A stretch of 64,000 nucleotides of DNA from Mycobacterium neglectum (GCF_002591975.1 NZ_NVQE01000027.1:1-64000), one strand, 5' to 3'. Positions 44,729 to 52,701 are shown, counted from the first letter of the stretch. A program made the numbers and translations. The notes: generated from the letters alone by a model not told the origin.

Positions 44729-45172
44729 TCAGAACTTCAGGTGGTGGCTGGTATCGCCGAGTTGGTCGACGTACATGATGCGGGTGTCGAACCACCAGAT
44801 GCCGTCGATTCTGTGAAAGGTGTCGCGGTAATGGCCGGTCACGATGATCTGGAGCGGCAGGTCATTTGTCGCCTGCGTGACGCAGTAGTAGGCGCTACCG
44901 CGCGCGGTTCCGGTGGCCTCGTCGACCTCGAGGCGCACATTCGTGGTGAAATGCTTGGTCTTTGGTGTGCCGTCCTCGTAGAGGCGCGTTGCCATCTCGT
45001 ACATCTGGCGGACCCCGGAAGTGCCGGCGAAGACGGTTTCCGGCGGCCCGTCCTCCATGCCGCAGATCCGTCCGTGTGCGAACAGAGCGGCGACACCGTC
45101 GAGGTCGCCTGCGTCCAGACGCTCGGCATAGGTGTACACGAGATTCTCGATCTCGCGGGCGCCGTCGCTCAT
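44729..45172 (-). CDS. SnoaL/NTF2-like protein
   Basis: 147 residues. IENLVYTYAERLDAGDLDGVAALFAHG, VRQMYEMATRLY and YRDTFHRIDGIWWFDTRIMYVDQLGD fit the SnoaL_4 version of the NTF2 cone fold, found in hydratases, isomerases and ring-hydroxylating partners. First gene of the minus-strand operon 45172 to 40613, with only 4 bases to the sulfotransferase. Confidence 0.78.
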   Translation of the reverse strand: MSDGAREIENLVYTYAERLDAGDLDGVAALFAHGRICGMEDGPPETVFAGTSGVRQMYEMATRLYEDGTPKTKHFTTNVRLEVDEATGTARGSAYYCVTQATNDLPLQIIVTGHYRDTFHRIDGIWWFDTRIMYVDQLGDTSHHLKF

Positions 45173-45233
45173 CGGCGGTAGACAACCAGTCCGAAAGTGT
45201 CATGTCAACGTTTGCCCTCACTCGGCCCCTGAC

Positions 45234-45239
45234 TATGTT
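45234..45239 (+). promoter_or_regulatory. -10 element for a leaderless SDR transcript
   Basis: TATGTT (TANNNT) ends 7 bases before GTG 45247, matching the spacing of a leaderless start. Confidence 0.4.
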
Positions 45240-45246
45240 CGACAGC

Positions 45247-46137
45247 GTGACATCGAATTGGGCGCCGAGCCGACTCGGCGATTTGAGCGGTAAGCGCATC
45301 ATCGTCACCGGCGCCACCAACGGTGTGGGTCTGGGGACGGCGCGAGCGTTGGCCCGCGCCGGTGCGCACGTGATTCTGGCCGTCCGCAACCTCGACCTTG
45401 GCGCGCAGCGCGCGGCGGAGATCGGCGGCGACACCGCGGTCGTCAAGCTCGACCTCGCCGACCAGTCGTCGGTGCGGGCGTTTCCCGATCTGTTCACCGG
45501 CGACGTGGACATCCTGATCAACAACGCCGGCATGGTCGCGCAGAAGCGAAGTGACACCGTCGACGGCTACGAGATGACGATGGGCACGAACTTTCTTGGC
45601 CCGTTCGCGTTGACCAACCTGCTGTTCGAGCGGGTGCGTTCGAAGATCATCAACGTCGGCTCCGATGCGCACAAGTCGGCCTCGATCGCCCTCGATGATC
45701 CACACCTCCGCTCGCTGAAGTGGTCTTCATTTCCGGCATACGCACGCTCGAAGCTGGCCGTCATGTTGTGGGGCTTGGAGTTGGACCGCCGCTTGCGCGA
45801 GGCGGGTTCGCCGGTGACGTCGTTCCTGACGCATCCGGGCTGGGTCGCGTCGAATCTGCCCAACATTTCCGACACCAGGCTCATGTCGGGATTCCACTCG
45901 GTGGTGACCTCCGTGGCGAACGTGGTCGGCAATGACATCGACGCCGGCGCCGCGCCAACGCTGTACTGCATCAGCGAGCCGATTGCGCCGGGTAGTTACG
46001 TGGGCATCGACGGAAGGTTCGGGTTCAAGGGCGGTCCGACGCTCAGTGGCCGCAAAGCGAATGCCTGTGACTTCGCCGACGCCCGGAAGCTCTGGGAATT
46101 CGCCGAGAAGGAGACGGGCACCGCCCTGCCCGTCTAG
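45247..46137 (+). CDS. Short-chain dehydrogenase (retinol dehydrogenase/WWOX-like)
   Basis: 296 residues. LSGKRIIVTGATNGVGLGTARAL (fold TGATNGVG), DILINNAGMVAQKRSDTVDGYEMTMGTNFLGPFALTNLL, and catalytic YARSKLAV with INVGSDAH as the serine strand. Extended C-terminus PGWVASNLPN. GTG 45247 is favoured by a -10 element and by homologous starts; ATG 45202 and ATG 45235 are alternatives. Divergent from the NTF2-led operon. Confidence 0.8.
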   Translation: MTSNWAPSRLGDLSGKRIIVTGATNGVGLGTARALARAGAHVILAVRNLDLGAQRAAEIGGDTAVVKLDLADQSSVRAFPDLFTGDVDILINNAGMVAQKRSDTVDGYEMTMGTNFLGPFALTNLLFERVRSKIINVGSDAHKSASIALDDPHLRSLKWSSFPAYARSKLAVMLWGLELDRRLREAGSPVTSFLTHPGWVASNLPNISDTRLMSGFHSVVTSVANVVGNDIDAGAAPTLYCISEPIAPGSYVGIDGRFGFKGGPTLSGRKANACDFADARKLWEFAEKETGTALPV

Positions 46138-46161
46138 CCAAAATCGCCGCGCGAGGGATTT

Positions 46162-46596
46162 TCAGCGTTTCAGGCCGACGATCGTCAGCAGTTGCGGACG
46201 GCGCAGTGCGAGTCCGACCCACATCAGCACGCCGACATACACCGCGAACAACACGTGAGTGAACAGCGGGGCTTCCATTCGCATATTCGCGGTCACCGCT
46301 CCGCCGAGGTAGGCCGTGATGCCAAGGGCCCCCAGCACAGCCGTGCGCGGAATCGCGTAGACCAACACACACAGCGCCAACACGACGCCCATGACCAGCG
46401 CCTGGCCAACCGGGAAACCGAGTGCCTGTGTGCCGTCCTTGACCTGCTGGACGCCCGCGAGCTTGCCGACCGCGTCGAACACCAGGAACGCCCCGACGAG
46501 CGCGCTGATGGCAACGCCGATCCTTTGGCTCCGGCGAGTCGCCGCAGGCTCCGGTGAGATGCCGGCGGGGTTTGTGTGATGAGAGGCGACGGTCAT
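46162..46596 (-). CDS. DoxX-like membrane protein
   Basis: 144 residues with four hydrophobic segments (RIGVAISALVGAFLVFDAVGKL, GQALVMGVVLALCVLVYAI, AVLGALGITAYLGGAVTAN, FTHVLFAVYVGVLMWVGLAL). FLVFDAVGKL and LGALGITAYLGGAVTANMRM are typical of the DoxX/DUF4870-like group. Function unknown. ATG 46596 has AAGGAG upstream. Same strand as the terpene cyclase homologue 87 bases before it, so probably co-transcribed. Confidence 0.75.
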   Translation of the reverse strand: MTVASHHTNPAGISPEPAATRRSQRIGVAISALVGAFLVFDAVGKLAGVQQVKDGTQALGFPVGQALVMGVVLALCVLVYAIPRTAVLGALGITAYLGGAVTANMRMEAPLFTHVLFAVYVGVLMWVGLALRRPQLLTIVGLKR

Positions 46597-46683
46597 AGGG
46601 AGAACTCCTTGGTCGAAGGCTGCTGTCGAATGGGCAGACTGACAAGGACCGCAAAAATCATCACCTCGACAGACGCCGCCTGT

Positions 46684-47340
46684 TCAGCGCACCGTCGCCG
46701 CGACGGCAGCCACCTCATCGCGTTCGTAGCGAGGGGCTCTCGACAACAGGAAGACGTAAAGCAGATCCAGGATCAGGATCTCGACGTAGATCACCAACCA
46801 GAGGACATTTCCCGGGTCGTACAAGTACTGCGAGAGGGCGGCGGTCACGGTGCCCAGCAGCTTTCCCCACGCGATCCACATGCTCTGGCCGCGGCGGTCA
46901 CCACGACGCAGAAGCATGCTCAGGAACAGCACCGACATGACCAGGTTGTCGATGTATGCCGTGTAGACCGAGCCGTCCTCGCGCCCGAACACCGACACCG
47001 TGGCGACCATCATGGGCGCCACCATCGCGAAGGTGAAGACGAACATTGGCCAGAAGTACGACTCGGGAAGGTTTTTCGGGTAGTCGGAGCGCCAGTACTT
47101 CACGAAGATCGCGAGGATCGCGACGTCGGCGGCGAACCAGATCGCGTTGATGGATTCCTGCATGATCCCGCCGATCGACGGATAGACGAAGGTGAACAGG
47201 AACTCCCAGGTGATGTTCATCGCCAGGGCGAGAAACGGCATCGCGTACGTACGGTCGAGCAGGCCACGCCGTATCACGCATGCGTACGTGAAAATCCAAA
47301 AAATGCCGCTGGCAAGTCCGAGCGCGTCGATCAGGGACAT
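46684..47340 (-). CDS. Pyr4/PaxB-type transmembrane terpene cyclase homologue
   Basis: 218 residues, seven hydrophobic segments. The N-terminal pattern GIFWIFTYACVIRRGLLDRT, then LALAMNITWEFLFTFVYP, parallels the fungal membrane cyclases: a conserved Glu in the WE pair (Glu46) and a second acid in the last segment, ILILDLLY (Asp192), occupy the two catalytic acid positions known from Pyr4. Family members protonate an epoxide or olefin to cyclise meroterpenoids or sesquiterpenes such as drimanes. No prenyltransferase or epoxidase is next to it. ATG 47340 chosen; a TTG nine bases upstream is possible. Controlled, in all likelihood, by the divergent TetR through the palindrome. Confidence 0.7.
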   Translation of the reverse strand: MSLIDALGLASGIFWIFTYACVIRRGLLDRTYAMPFLALAMNITWEFLFTFVYPSIGGIMQESINAIWFAADVAILAIFVKYWRSDYPKNLPESYFWPMFVFTFAMVAPMMVATVSVFGREDGSVYTAYIDNLVMSVLFLSMLLRRGDRRGQSMWIAWGKLLGTVTAALSQYLYDPGNVLWLVIYVEILILDLLYVFLLSRAPRYERDEVAAVAATVR

Positions 47341-47360
47341 CAGGGCCAACTTTCCGCGGT

Positions 47361-47393
47361 ATGTAGATACAGACTAGTAGTCTGTATCTACAT
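47361..47393. promoter_or_regulatory. Perfect 33-bp palindromic operator
   Basis: Arms 47361-47376 and 47378-47393 are exact reverse complements around a central G (47377); the inner part reads GACTA-G-TAGTC. It sits between the divergent terpene cyclase homologue and TetR starts and ends 3 bases before the TetR ATG. Most likely the binding site of that TetR protein. Confidence 0.75.
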
Positions 47394-47396
47394 GAG

Positions 47397-48011
47397 ATGG
47401 CGGAATCGCTGATGACGAGACGCACCCAGGCACAACGCCGTGCCGCGACCCGCGCCGCCATCCTCACCGCGGCCCGCGAATTGTTCGCCGAGCACGGTTA
47501 TCACGGGTGCAGCATCGACACGATCCTGATCCGCGCCGAATCCAGCAAGGGCGCCTTCTACCACCACTTCCGCGATAAGGCCGCGGTACTTGAGGCCCTG
47601 CTCACCGAGTTCGAGGAAGAGGGCGTGCGGCGGGCCAAGCAATGGAGCGCCGGAATCACCTCACCGCTGGAAATCATTCGGGTCTCGGCACACAACCTGT
47701 TGGCCTGGTGCACGGACCCCTATGTCCGCCAGGTCGTGCTGACGGACGCGCTGTCGGTACTCGGATTCGTTCGGTGGCATCAGATCGACGATCGCTACAC
47801 CCTCGAGGTCCTCGACCGGTTGTTGCAACGCGGTATCGAGATCGGTGACGTACGCCCGTTGCCGTCGACCCGCATGATGGCGCGGTTGATCAACGCTGCG
47901 ACAAATGAGGCGGCGCTGTTTGTCGCGAATGCCGTCGATGTCGATGCGGCGCGGGACGAGGCGAGTGCCGGCATCGACGACCTGATCATGTCGATCGCCG
48001 ACACCGGGTGA
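47397..48011 (+). CDS. TetR-family regulator
   Basis: 204 residues. Helix-turn-helix ARELFAEHGYHGCSIDTILIRAESSKGAFYHHF (about residues 27-60), then RDKAAVLEALLTEFEEEG and a helical ligand domain. ATG 47397 directly follows the palindrome; ATG 47412 is an alternative. It probably represses itself and the divergent terpene cyclase/DoxX genes. Ligand unknown. Confidence 0.85.
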   Translation: MAESLMTRRTQAQRRAATRAAILTAARELFAEHGYHGCSIDTILIRAESSKGAFYHHFRDKAAVLEALLTEFEEEGVRRAKQWSAGITSPLEIIRVSAHNLLAWCTDPYVRQVVLTDALSVLGFVRWHQIDDRYTLEVLDRLLQRGIEIGDVRPLPSTRMMARLINAATNEAALFVANAVDVDAARDEASAGIDDLIMSIADTG

Positions 48012-48144
48012 TTGCGCCACAACCTCTGTCCGATAGGGGCGTTGCCAGTTTCTATGGCAGAGCAATCAATGCGTTGCGCCTAAAGCTGAACAAGATTCGG
48101 CAATCAGAACAAGACCGATGAAGAAACGGTCGCCTTACCGAAAG

Positions 48145-48173
48145 AACGCCCCGGCGAATTTCGCCGGGGCGTT
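48145..48173. terminator. Bidirectional terminator between convergent genes
   Basis: AACGCCCCGGCGAA (48145-48158) and TTCGCCGGGGCGTT (48160-48173) are perfect reverse complements with a single base between; the working hairpin is a 12-bp stem with a 5-base loop. Flanked by A/T on both sides. It ends both the TetR gene and the DUF732 gene. Confidence 0.8.
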
Positions 48174-48195
48174 AGTTCAGAATTCGGAATGTGAG

Positions 48196-48516
48196 TCAGC
48201 TCACCTTCGACTCGTACTCCGGGCAAAACGCTCCCGTCGCCGCTCCGATGAGGAACGCGGCGTCGTCGGGGCTGAGATTGCTGGTAAGTGAGGCGACCTC
48301 TTGTTCGAACGTGGCGCCGCTCGCCCAGTCCTGGCAGACGCCCTTGCCCGCCGCGACCATGTTGTCTGGGGTGGCACCTGGCCAGGTGACGCCCTGCTCG
48401 GTCAGTGCCCCGACGAACGCATCTTCGGGACTCGCGGCCGCAAGCGGCGCGCAGATCAAGGCCGCCGCAGACAAGCCGGCAGCTACGGATCCGGCGATCT
48501 TCAGGGAATGCTTCAT
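48196..48516 (-). CDS. Secreted DUF732 protein
   Basis: 106 residues. Signal peptide with basic start and AGSVAAGLSAAALICAPLAAA core, cleavage near AAA-SPEDAF. The mature part has FVGALTEQGVTWPGATPDNMVAAGKGVCQDW and ends AFCPEYESKVS; the two cysteines can pair. DUF732 is a mycobacterial family of small exported proteins without known function. Upstream lies a set of GTAACG-type repeats. Confidence 0.85.
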   Translation of the reverse strand: MKHSLKIAGSVAAGLSAAALICAPLAAASPEDAFVGALTEQGVTWPGATPDNMVAAGKGVCQDWASGATFEQEVASLTSNLSPDDAAFLIGAATGAFCPEYESKVS

Positions 48517-48544
48517 GGTCGTTCTTTCTCTAAAGGGTGCTTAG

Positions 48545-48578
48545 GTAACGCGAATCGTTACATAACGAATCGTTACAT
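48545..48578. repeat. Operator-like repeats upstream of the DUF732 gene
   Basis: The 13-mer CGAATCGTTACAT occurs at 48551-48563 and 48566-48578 (15-base period). Each lies in a small palindrome: GTAACG-N5-CGTTAC at 48545-48561 and TAACG-N3-CGTTA at 48563-48575. The positions, 28-62 bases upstream of the DUF732 start, suit a repressor or activator site. Confidence 0.55.
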
Positions 48579-48742
48579 GGCGCCGAGACCGGCCGGGCGA
48601 ATTTGAAGAAACTGATCTGCATGGCCGTTGGGCGAATTGTCGGCTCAGCGCGGCGTATGAATTTCCGTCAAGAAAGTAGTAACCCGCGGCGGGCGAAATG
48701 GTGGGCTGAATCCAATGGCGTGGGTGGGCGCTCGCCTGCGGC

Positions 48743-48748
48743 TACGCT
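48743..48748 (+). promoter_or_regulatory. -10 element for a leaderless GIY-YIG transcript
   Basis: TACGCT (TANNNT) ends 7 bases before ATG 48756. No Shine-Dalgarno is present. Confidence 0.45.
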
Positions 48749-48755
48749 GACAAAC

Positions 48756-49388
48756 ATGGCTGAGTCGATGGCCGCGAAGCGGGCCGCAAACGCTGTCGCG
48801 AATTTTCTTGCGGCTCAGCGGTATACGCGTTCAGAGATATTCGCCGATCCGTGTCCGGTGCCCGACCAGGCGGGTGCCCACGGTTGGTGGTTCCGCGAAA
48901 TCCCCGGGGACATCGATATCTCGGGCTGCGAACAGCGGGACGGCTGGACCCTGCTCTACGTCGGAATCAGCCCCGGTCCGCCGCGGGCCGGGGGTAAGCC
49001 GCAGAGCCCGCAGGATCTGCGCAAGCGCATCCGATATCACTTCGGTGCCGGCAATGCGAACGCGGACGGTTCCACGCTGCGCAAGTCGCTCGGCGTTCTG
49101 CTCGGCGACCAGCTCGGCTTCGCTCTGCGCCGGATCGGTTCGGGAAAGCGACAGACCTTCGCGGGCGGCGAAGCAGTCCTGACCCAGTGGATGGTCGAGA
49201 ACGCCGCGGTGTCCTGGGTGCTGCACCCGGAGCCGTGGTATCTGGAATCCAAGCTGATCAGCGCGCTGGATCTCCCGCTGAACTTTCAGGACAACGAACG
49301 CAACGGTTTTGCGCCAGAACTCAAGCGGTTACGTCGGTCGGCTGCGGTGAAGGCAGCCAAGATGCGCGTGCTCGCGGAGTGGTCATAG
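48756..49388 (+). CDS. GIY-YIG-like nuclease domain protein
   Basis: 210 residues. The core reads WTLLYVGISPGPP, with YVGIS as the second half of a GIY-YIG motif, then DLRKRIRYHFGAGNANADGSTLRKSLG with the catalytic-type Arg, and WYLESKLISALDLPLNF with the metal-binding Glu. These are the signs of a small single-domain GIY-YIG endonuclease-like protein; the partner and target are unknown. ATG 48756 preferred over more upstream in-frame starts because of the -10 element and the weak conservation further up. Confidence 0.72.
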   Translation: MAESMAAKRAANAVANFLAAQRYTRSEIFADPCPVPDQAGAHGWWFREIPGDIDISGCEQRDGWTLLYVGISPGPPRAGGKPQSPQDLRKRIRYHFGAGNANADGSTLRKSLGVLLGDQLGFALRRIGSGKRQTFAGGEAVLTQWMVENAAVSWVLHPEPWYLESKLISALDLPLNFQDNERNGFAPELKRLRRSAAVKAAKMRVLAEWS

Positions 49389-49502
49389 CCCCACAGTCAC
49401 GACGGTGTGGACGCGATACCAGGACCAACATCGTTGAACGCCGATAAAGATGCTGGCCCGGGGCCTAGAGTTCGTCCACCAGCGTCGAGAAGAGGCAACC
49501 TG

Positions 49503-50024
49503 ATGGTTCCAAGATTCTCGGTGTACGCGACCAGCATTTCTATCGTGTCTGCGCTCGGCATTGCGGCGGCCCTCGATACGACGGCTTTCGCCGCCCCGTG
49601 GTGTGGAACCGATTCGTTGGGCCTGAGCACCGGAGCGCTCACCACGACCGAGTACGTCAACCAGGATCAGCTCGAGCTGATCCTGACGAACATCTCTCCG
49701 CAGTCGTGCACGCTGCAGGGTTATCCCGGTGTGGACCTCGTCGGCCCCGACGTCCCAATGTGGGGTCCGGTCTTCAGCCTCTCGCGACAGAGCGGCGATC
49801 CACAGTCTTTCACCCTTGAACCCGGGGCATCGGCCACCAGCATTCTCACGATCGGAGGGCCCTCGCTCCCCGAAGACTATTGGCTGCCCACCACCCTCGT
49901 GGTGACCCCACCAGACGCCACAACGCAGCTGCAAATCCCGTGGATTCCCAGTACTGCCGTTCAGCGGCAGGACGGCGCGACGTCGCCTGCCACCTACATC
50001 GGGCCACTGCAGCCGTCGGCCTGA
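49503..50024 (+). CDS. Secreted DUF4232 protein
   Basis: 173 residues. Signal peptide VYATSISIVSALGIAAALDTTAFA with cleavage near AFA-APWCG. The mature domain begins WCGTDSLGLSTGALTTTEYVNQDQLELILTNIS and contains SCTLQGYPGVDLV, the usual DUF4232 landmarks with two cysteines. Exported, function unknown. ATG 49503 follows GAGGC by 8 bases. Confidence 0.8.
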   Translation: MVPRFSVYATSISIVSALGIAAALDTTAFAAPWCGTDSLGLSTGALTTTEYVNQDQLELILTNISPQSCTLQGYPGVDLVGPDVPMWGPVFSLSRQSGDPQSFTLEPGASATSILTIGGPSLPEDYWLPTTLVVTPPDATTQLQIPWIPSTAVQRQDGATSPATYIGPLQPSA

Positions 50025-50201
50025 ATCAAGCTGGAGAGCCCATCGTTCGCGACTGCCTCGGTCTGGAAGCACTCGCTTGTTTCGGCCAGAAACTCGCCGT
50101 TTGCGCCGCCCAGAATCGGGTAGTCCCGGCTCAATTAACGATCTTGACAATAGTGCGTTTTCCTGGCAAGAAGTTATACGGAGGCTGAAGGGACTGGTCA
50201 G

Positions 50202-52193
50202 ATGTCTGACAAGAACCGCAACGCGAGGCGCCGATCGACACAAATCGCAATGGTGGGCGCCGCCGCCACAACCGCGGTAGCCCTGGCCGCCGTCATGGCT
50301 GCGCCCGAGCCGCCGGTAGTCGGGGACGTGAAGCTTGCTGCGGCCGCCAGCCCCTTCAGCACCCAAGGCATGACCAACTGGTCGAGAACCTTCGACAACT
50401 CCCTGCTCTTCATGGGTAGCTTCGGCGGTGCCGCGGCGGCGTTCTGGAACCCAATCGCGGGGATGTCGGGCGGCTGGTTGCCCACCTTCACCGCGCGAAC
50501 CACGCAGCGAGACCTGAGCACCTCCGAAGGCCTTCTCGGTGCGGGGGGCGCAGCGACGAAGCTGAATGTGGTCCCGGGCGTATCGGGGGATGCGACGACC
50601 ACCATCCTCGCTGCCACCGCGGAAACGGTTAGCCCCGTCCCGGGAACGGGTGACGAGGTGGAGGCTGCCGTCGACACGATCCTGATACCGCTCGCGAGTA
50701 TCAGGCAAGTGATCGACGCACTCAACGGCCTCAACGATGCTCCGTTGGTGGGCCACCAGCTGGCAGGCATCCCTTCGGTCGAAGATCTGCTCGACGTGCT
50801 CGGCCTGACTGCTACTCAGACCACGTTCGAATCGACGTACCAGTGGCCGATATTCGGGCTCGATGGAACGACCCATGTCGGCAACACGTTCATCCAGCTG
50901 CCCCGCCAGACCGCAACCACGCTGGCCGCCCGGCTCGGCGAGCGGCTCACGATCGGCGGTCGGCCGGTTTCCGAAGCCGCTCCCGAAGTGCAGCAGGTCG
51001 TCGGCAATGCGCTGGCGCCCCTGGACAACATCGTCGCCACTCCGACGGTGACCGCGTGGATACCGGCCGGCTCCAGCACGTTGCACACTCCGATCGGATC
51101 GGCAGGCGGGCTGGCGGCGGTGCCGATGGTGGCCGTCGGGCCTGTCGCCGCGTTGTCGGCGGTTCCGCTCCCTGACGGCTTACCCGACACCACCCAGGAC
51201 ACAGCGGTCGTCGTCGCTCCCATCGGCGGGTGGGGCATTGAGTCGCCCTACGGCATAGCGTCGTTCGGCATTCTCACCGCGCCGGGTGTCATCACGCCCG
51301 CCGCGACCTTCTTCACTCCACCGGTTCCTGTCAGCTATTCGCGTCTGAGCACCCCGTCCTCCACGTACGTCGGAACCAATGGGGTCAACTACAACAGCGG
51401 TGGCACTATCGGCCTGCTGATCACGCCAGTCGGCCTTGTTCCGCTCGTGTACACGCTCGGCTCCTTTAACGCCGGCGCCACCGGATTGGGTTTCGCCGCC
51501 CCGTCATTGTTCGGCACCACGCCGCTGCCGCCCGTTCAGGTTGGGACCGCGCCGACGCGCCAATCCGCGGACCCCATCGCCGCAGCGTTGTCGAATCTAG
51601 GGGTGCCTGACCAAGGCGAAGCGGTAACCGCTGCGCTCAATTCTCCGGTCAGCACCGCGGTGGAGCCTCTGAGTCCTCAGCTCACCAAGGCGCTCAACGG
51701 TTCGTTCGGTCCGGCGGCAAGCGAGATCGCCCGCAGATTAGTCACCCTGACCGAACTGTTGAATCAAGCATCACAGGCGATCCCATCGGCGAGCTTGCCA
51801 AACGGGTCCGGCGTGCCGGTGTCGACACCGCCGGCCAACCCCGTGCCGAACGACCTGTTCACAGGCTCTGCGCCCGTCGTGCCGGGCAGGCCCCTCGCAG
51901 CCGTCGCCGATATTGCCGACAATGAGGATGTCGTTCTGCCGGACGGCCCGCAACCGAGGAAGCTGCCGCGGCTGGATCTCACATCCAGCACGGACGACCA
52001 AGACGATGGCCCTGTCTTCGGTAACCGCACTTCGACCAACGGGTCGCGGACGAATGCGCCGGGCGGGCTTCGCTCGACGGTTCAGAATGCGCCAAAGCGC
52101 GTCACCGACACGGTGCGCGGCACCGTCAAGTCGGTCACCGACAAGGTCAGCGACGCGGTCGGCAGCCTTGGCAAGGACGGTGACGAGGGCTGA
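50202..52193 (+). CDS. Large secreted Ala/Gly/Pro-rich protein of unknown function
   Basis: 663 residues. A basic start RNARRRSTQ and hydrophobic AMVGAAATTAVALAAVMAA form a signal peptide or anchor. The body is low in charge and rich in Ala, Gly, Pro, Thr and Val, with NPIAGMSGGW, FNAGATGLGFAAPSLFGTTPLPP and PGVITPAATFFTPPVP. It ends in an acidic, disordered linker and a helical tail with two similar units, VTDTVRGTVK and VTDKVSDAVG. It has no PE or PPE start and no cysteines. I do not recognise the family. The 177-base gap upstream has a TTGACA (50144-50149) but no matching -10. Confidence 0.7.
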   Translation: MSDKNRNARRRSTQIAMVGAAATTAVALAAVMAAPEPPVVGDVKLAAAASPFSTQGMTNWSRTFDNSLLFMGSFGGAAAAFWNPIAGMSGGWLPTFTARTTQRDLSTSEGLLGAGGAATKLNVVPGVSGDATTTILAATAETVSPVPGTGDEVEAAVDTILIPLASIRQVIDALNGLNDAPLVGHQLAGIPSVEDLLDVLGLTATQTTFESTYQWPIFGLDGTTHVGNTFIQLPRQTATTLAARLGERLTIGGRPVSEAAPEVQQVVGNALAPLDNIVATPTVTAWIPAGSSTLHTPIGSAGGLAAVPMVAVGPVAALSAVPLPDGLPDTTQDTAVVVAPIGGWGIESPYGIASFGILTAPGVITPAATFFTPPVPVSYSRLSTPSSTYVGTNGVNYNSGGTIGLLITPVGLVPLVYTLGSFNAGATGLGFAAPSLFGTTPLPPVQVGTAPTRQSADPIAAALSNLGVPDQGEAVTAALNSPVSTAVEPLSPQLTKALNGSFGPAASEIARRLVTLTELLNQASQAIPSASLPNGSGVPVSTPPANPVPNDLFTGSAPVVPGRPLAAVADIADNEDVVLPDGPQPRKLPRLDLTSSTDDQDDGPVFGNRTSTNGSRTNAPGGLRSTVQNAPKRVTDTVRGTVKSVTDKVSDAVGSLGKDGDEG

Positions 52194-52266
52194 GCCCAGG
52201 CTGGTCTCCACCCACTGCCAGAAGCGATTTCGAATCATCGTCGTGGCTTGTCATGGACGTGGTGCG

Positions 52267-52641
52267 TCAGCCGCCGATTCCGTTGTCGAGGCCGAGATGG
52301 GTTTGGAAGTACCAAGGGACGCCGACTTGTGCGGCCGTTGCGATCAGCACGAATGCGACAAACGCGGCGAGCCAAACAATTGTGCGCACTCGGGTCCCGA
52401 TCGGCGAAAATGCGAGCGCCAAGAACAGCAGTCCGAAACCAGCCGCCATCCACGTGATGATCGTCAGAGGGGTGTCTGCCGCTTTCTGGTAGTCGGTGCT
52501 GTGTCCATCGGGAAAGCCGAACATGGATACATCCATATACGTCCAGAGGGACAGGCCGAACGCGGCAATCGCGCAGATCACGCAGGCGGCGACGACGAAG
52601 GTACGCATCATTCCCTTGCCCGTGCTCTCAGCGATCGGCAT
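52267..52641 (-). CDS. Small membrane protein of unknown function
   Basis: 124 residues with three hydrophobic segments (TFVVAACVICAIAAFGLSLW, TIITWMAAGFGLLFLALAF, IVWLAAFVAFVLIATAAQVGV). An extracytoplasmic loop holds MFGFPDGHSTDYQKAADTP. No domain recognised. Start ATG 52641; ATG 52611 or 52608 possible. It lies between the large secreted gene and the tRNA. Confidence 0.62.
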   Translation of the reverse strand: MPIAESTGKGMMRTFVVAACVICAIAAFGLSLWTYMDVSMFGFPDGHSTDYQKAADTPLTIITWMAAGFGLLFLALAFSPIGTRVRTIVWLAAFVAFVLIATAAQVGVPWYFQTHLGLDNGIGG

Positions 52642-52701
52642 CGGATCATCATCGATGGACCGACCACACCTGTTGCGACAACTGAGCTGCGAAGATGCTG
52701 G

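Noticed and set aside
46576..47412. A 278-codon plus-strand frame opposite the terpene cyclase homologue
   Set aside because: His/Asp/Gln-rich shadow; the minus-strand membrane protein has coherent hydrophobic segments and homology.
50144..50179. TTGACA and TTATAC as a promoter for the large secreted gene
   Set aside because: The 24-base spacer is too long for a standard promoter.
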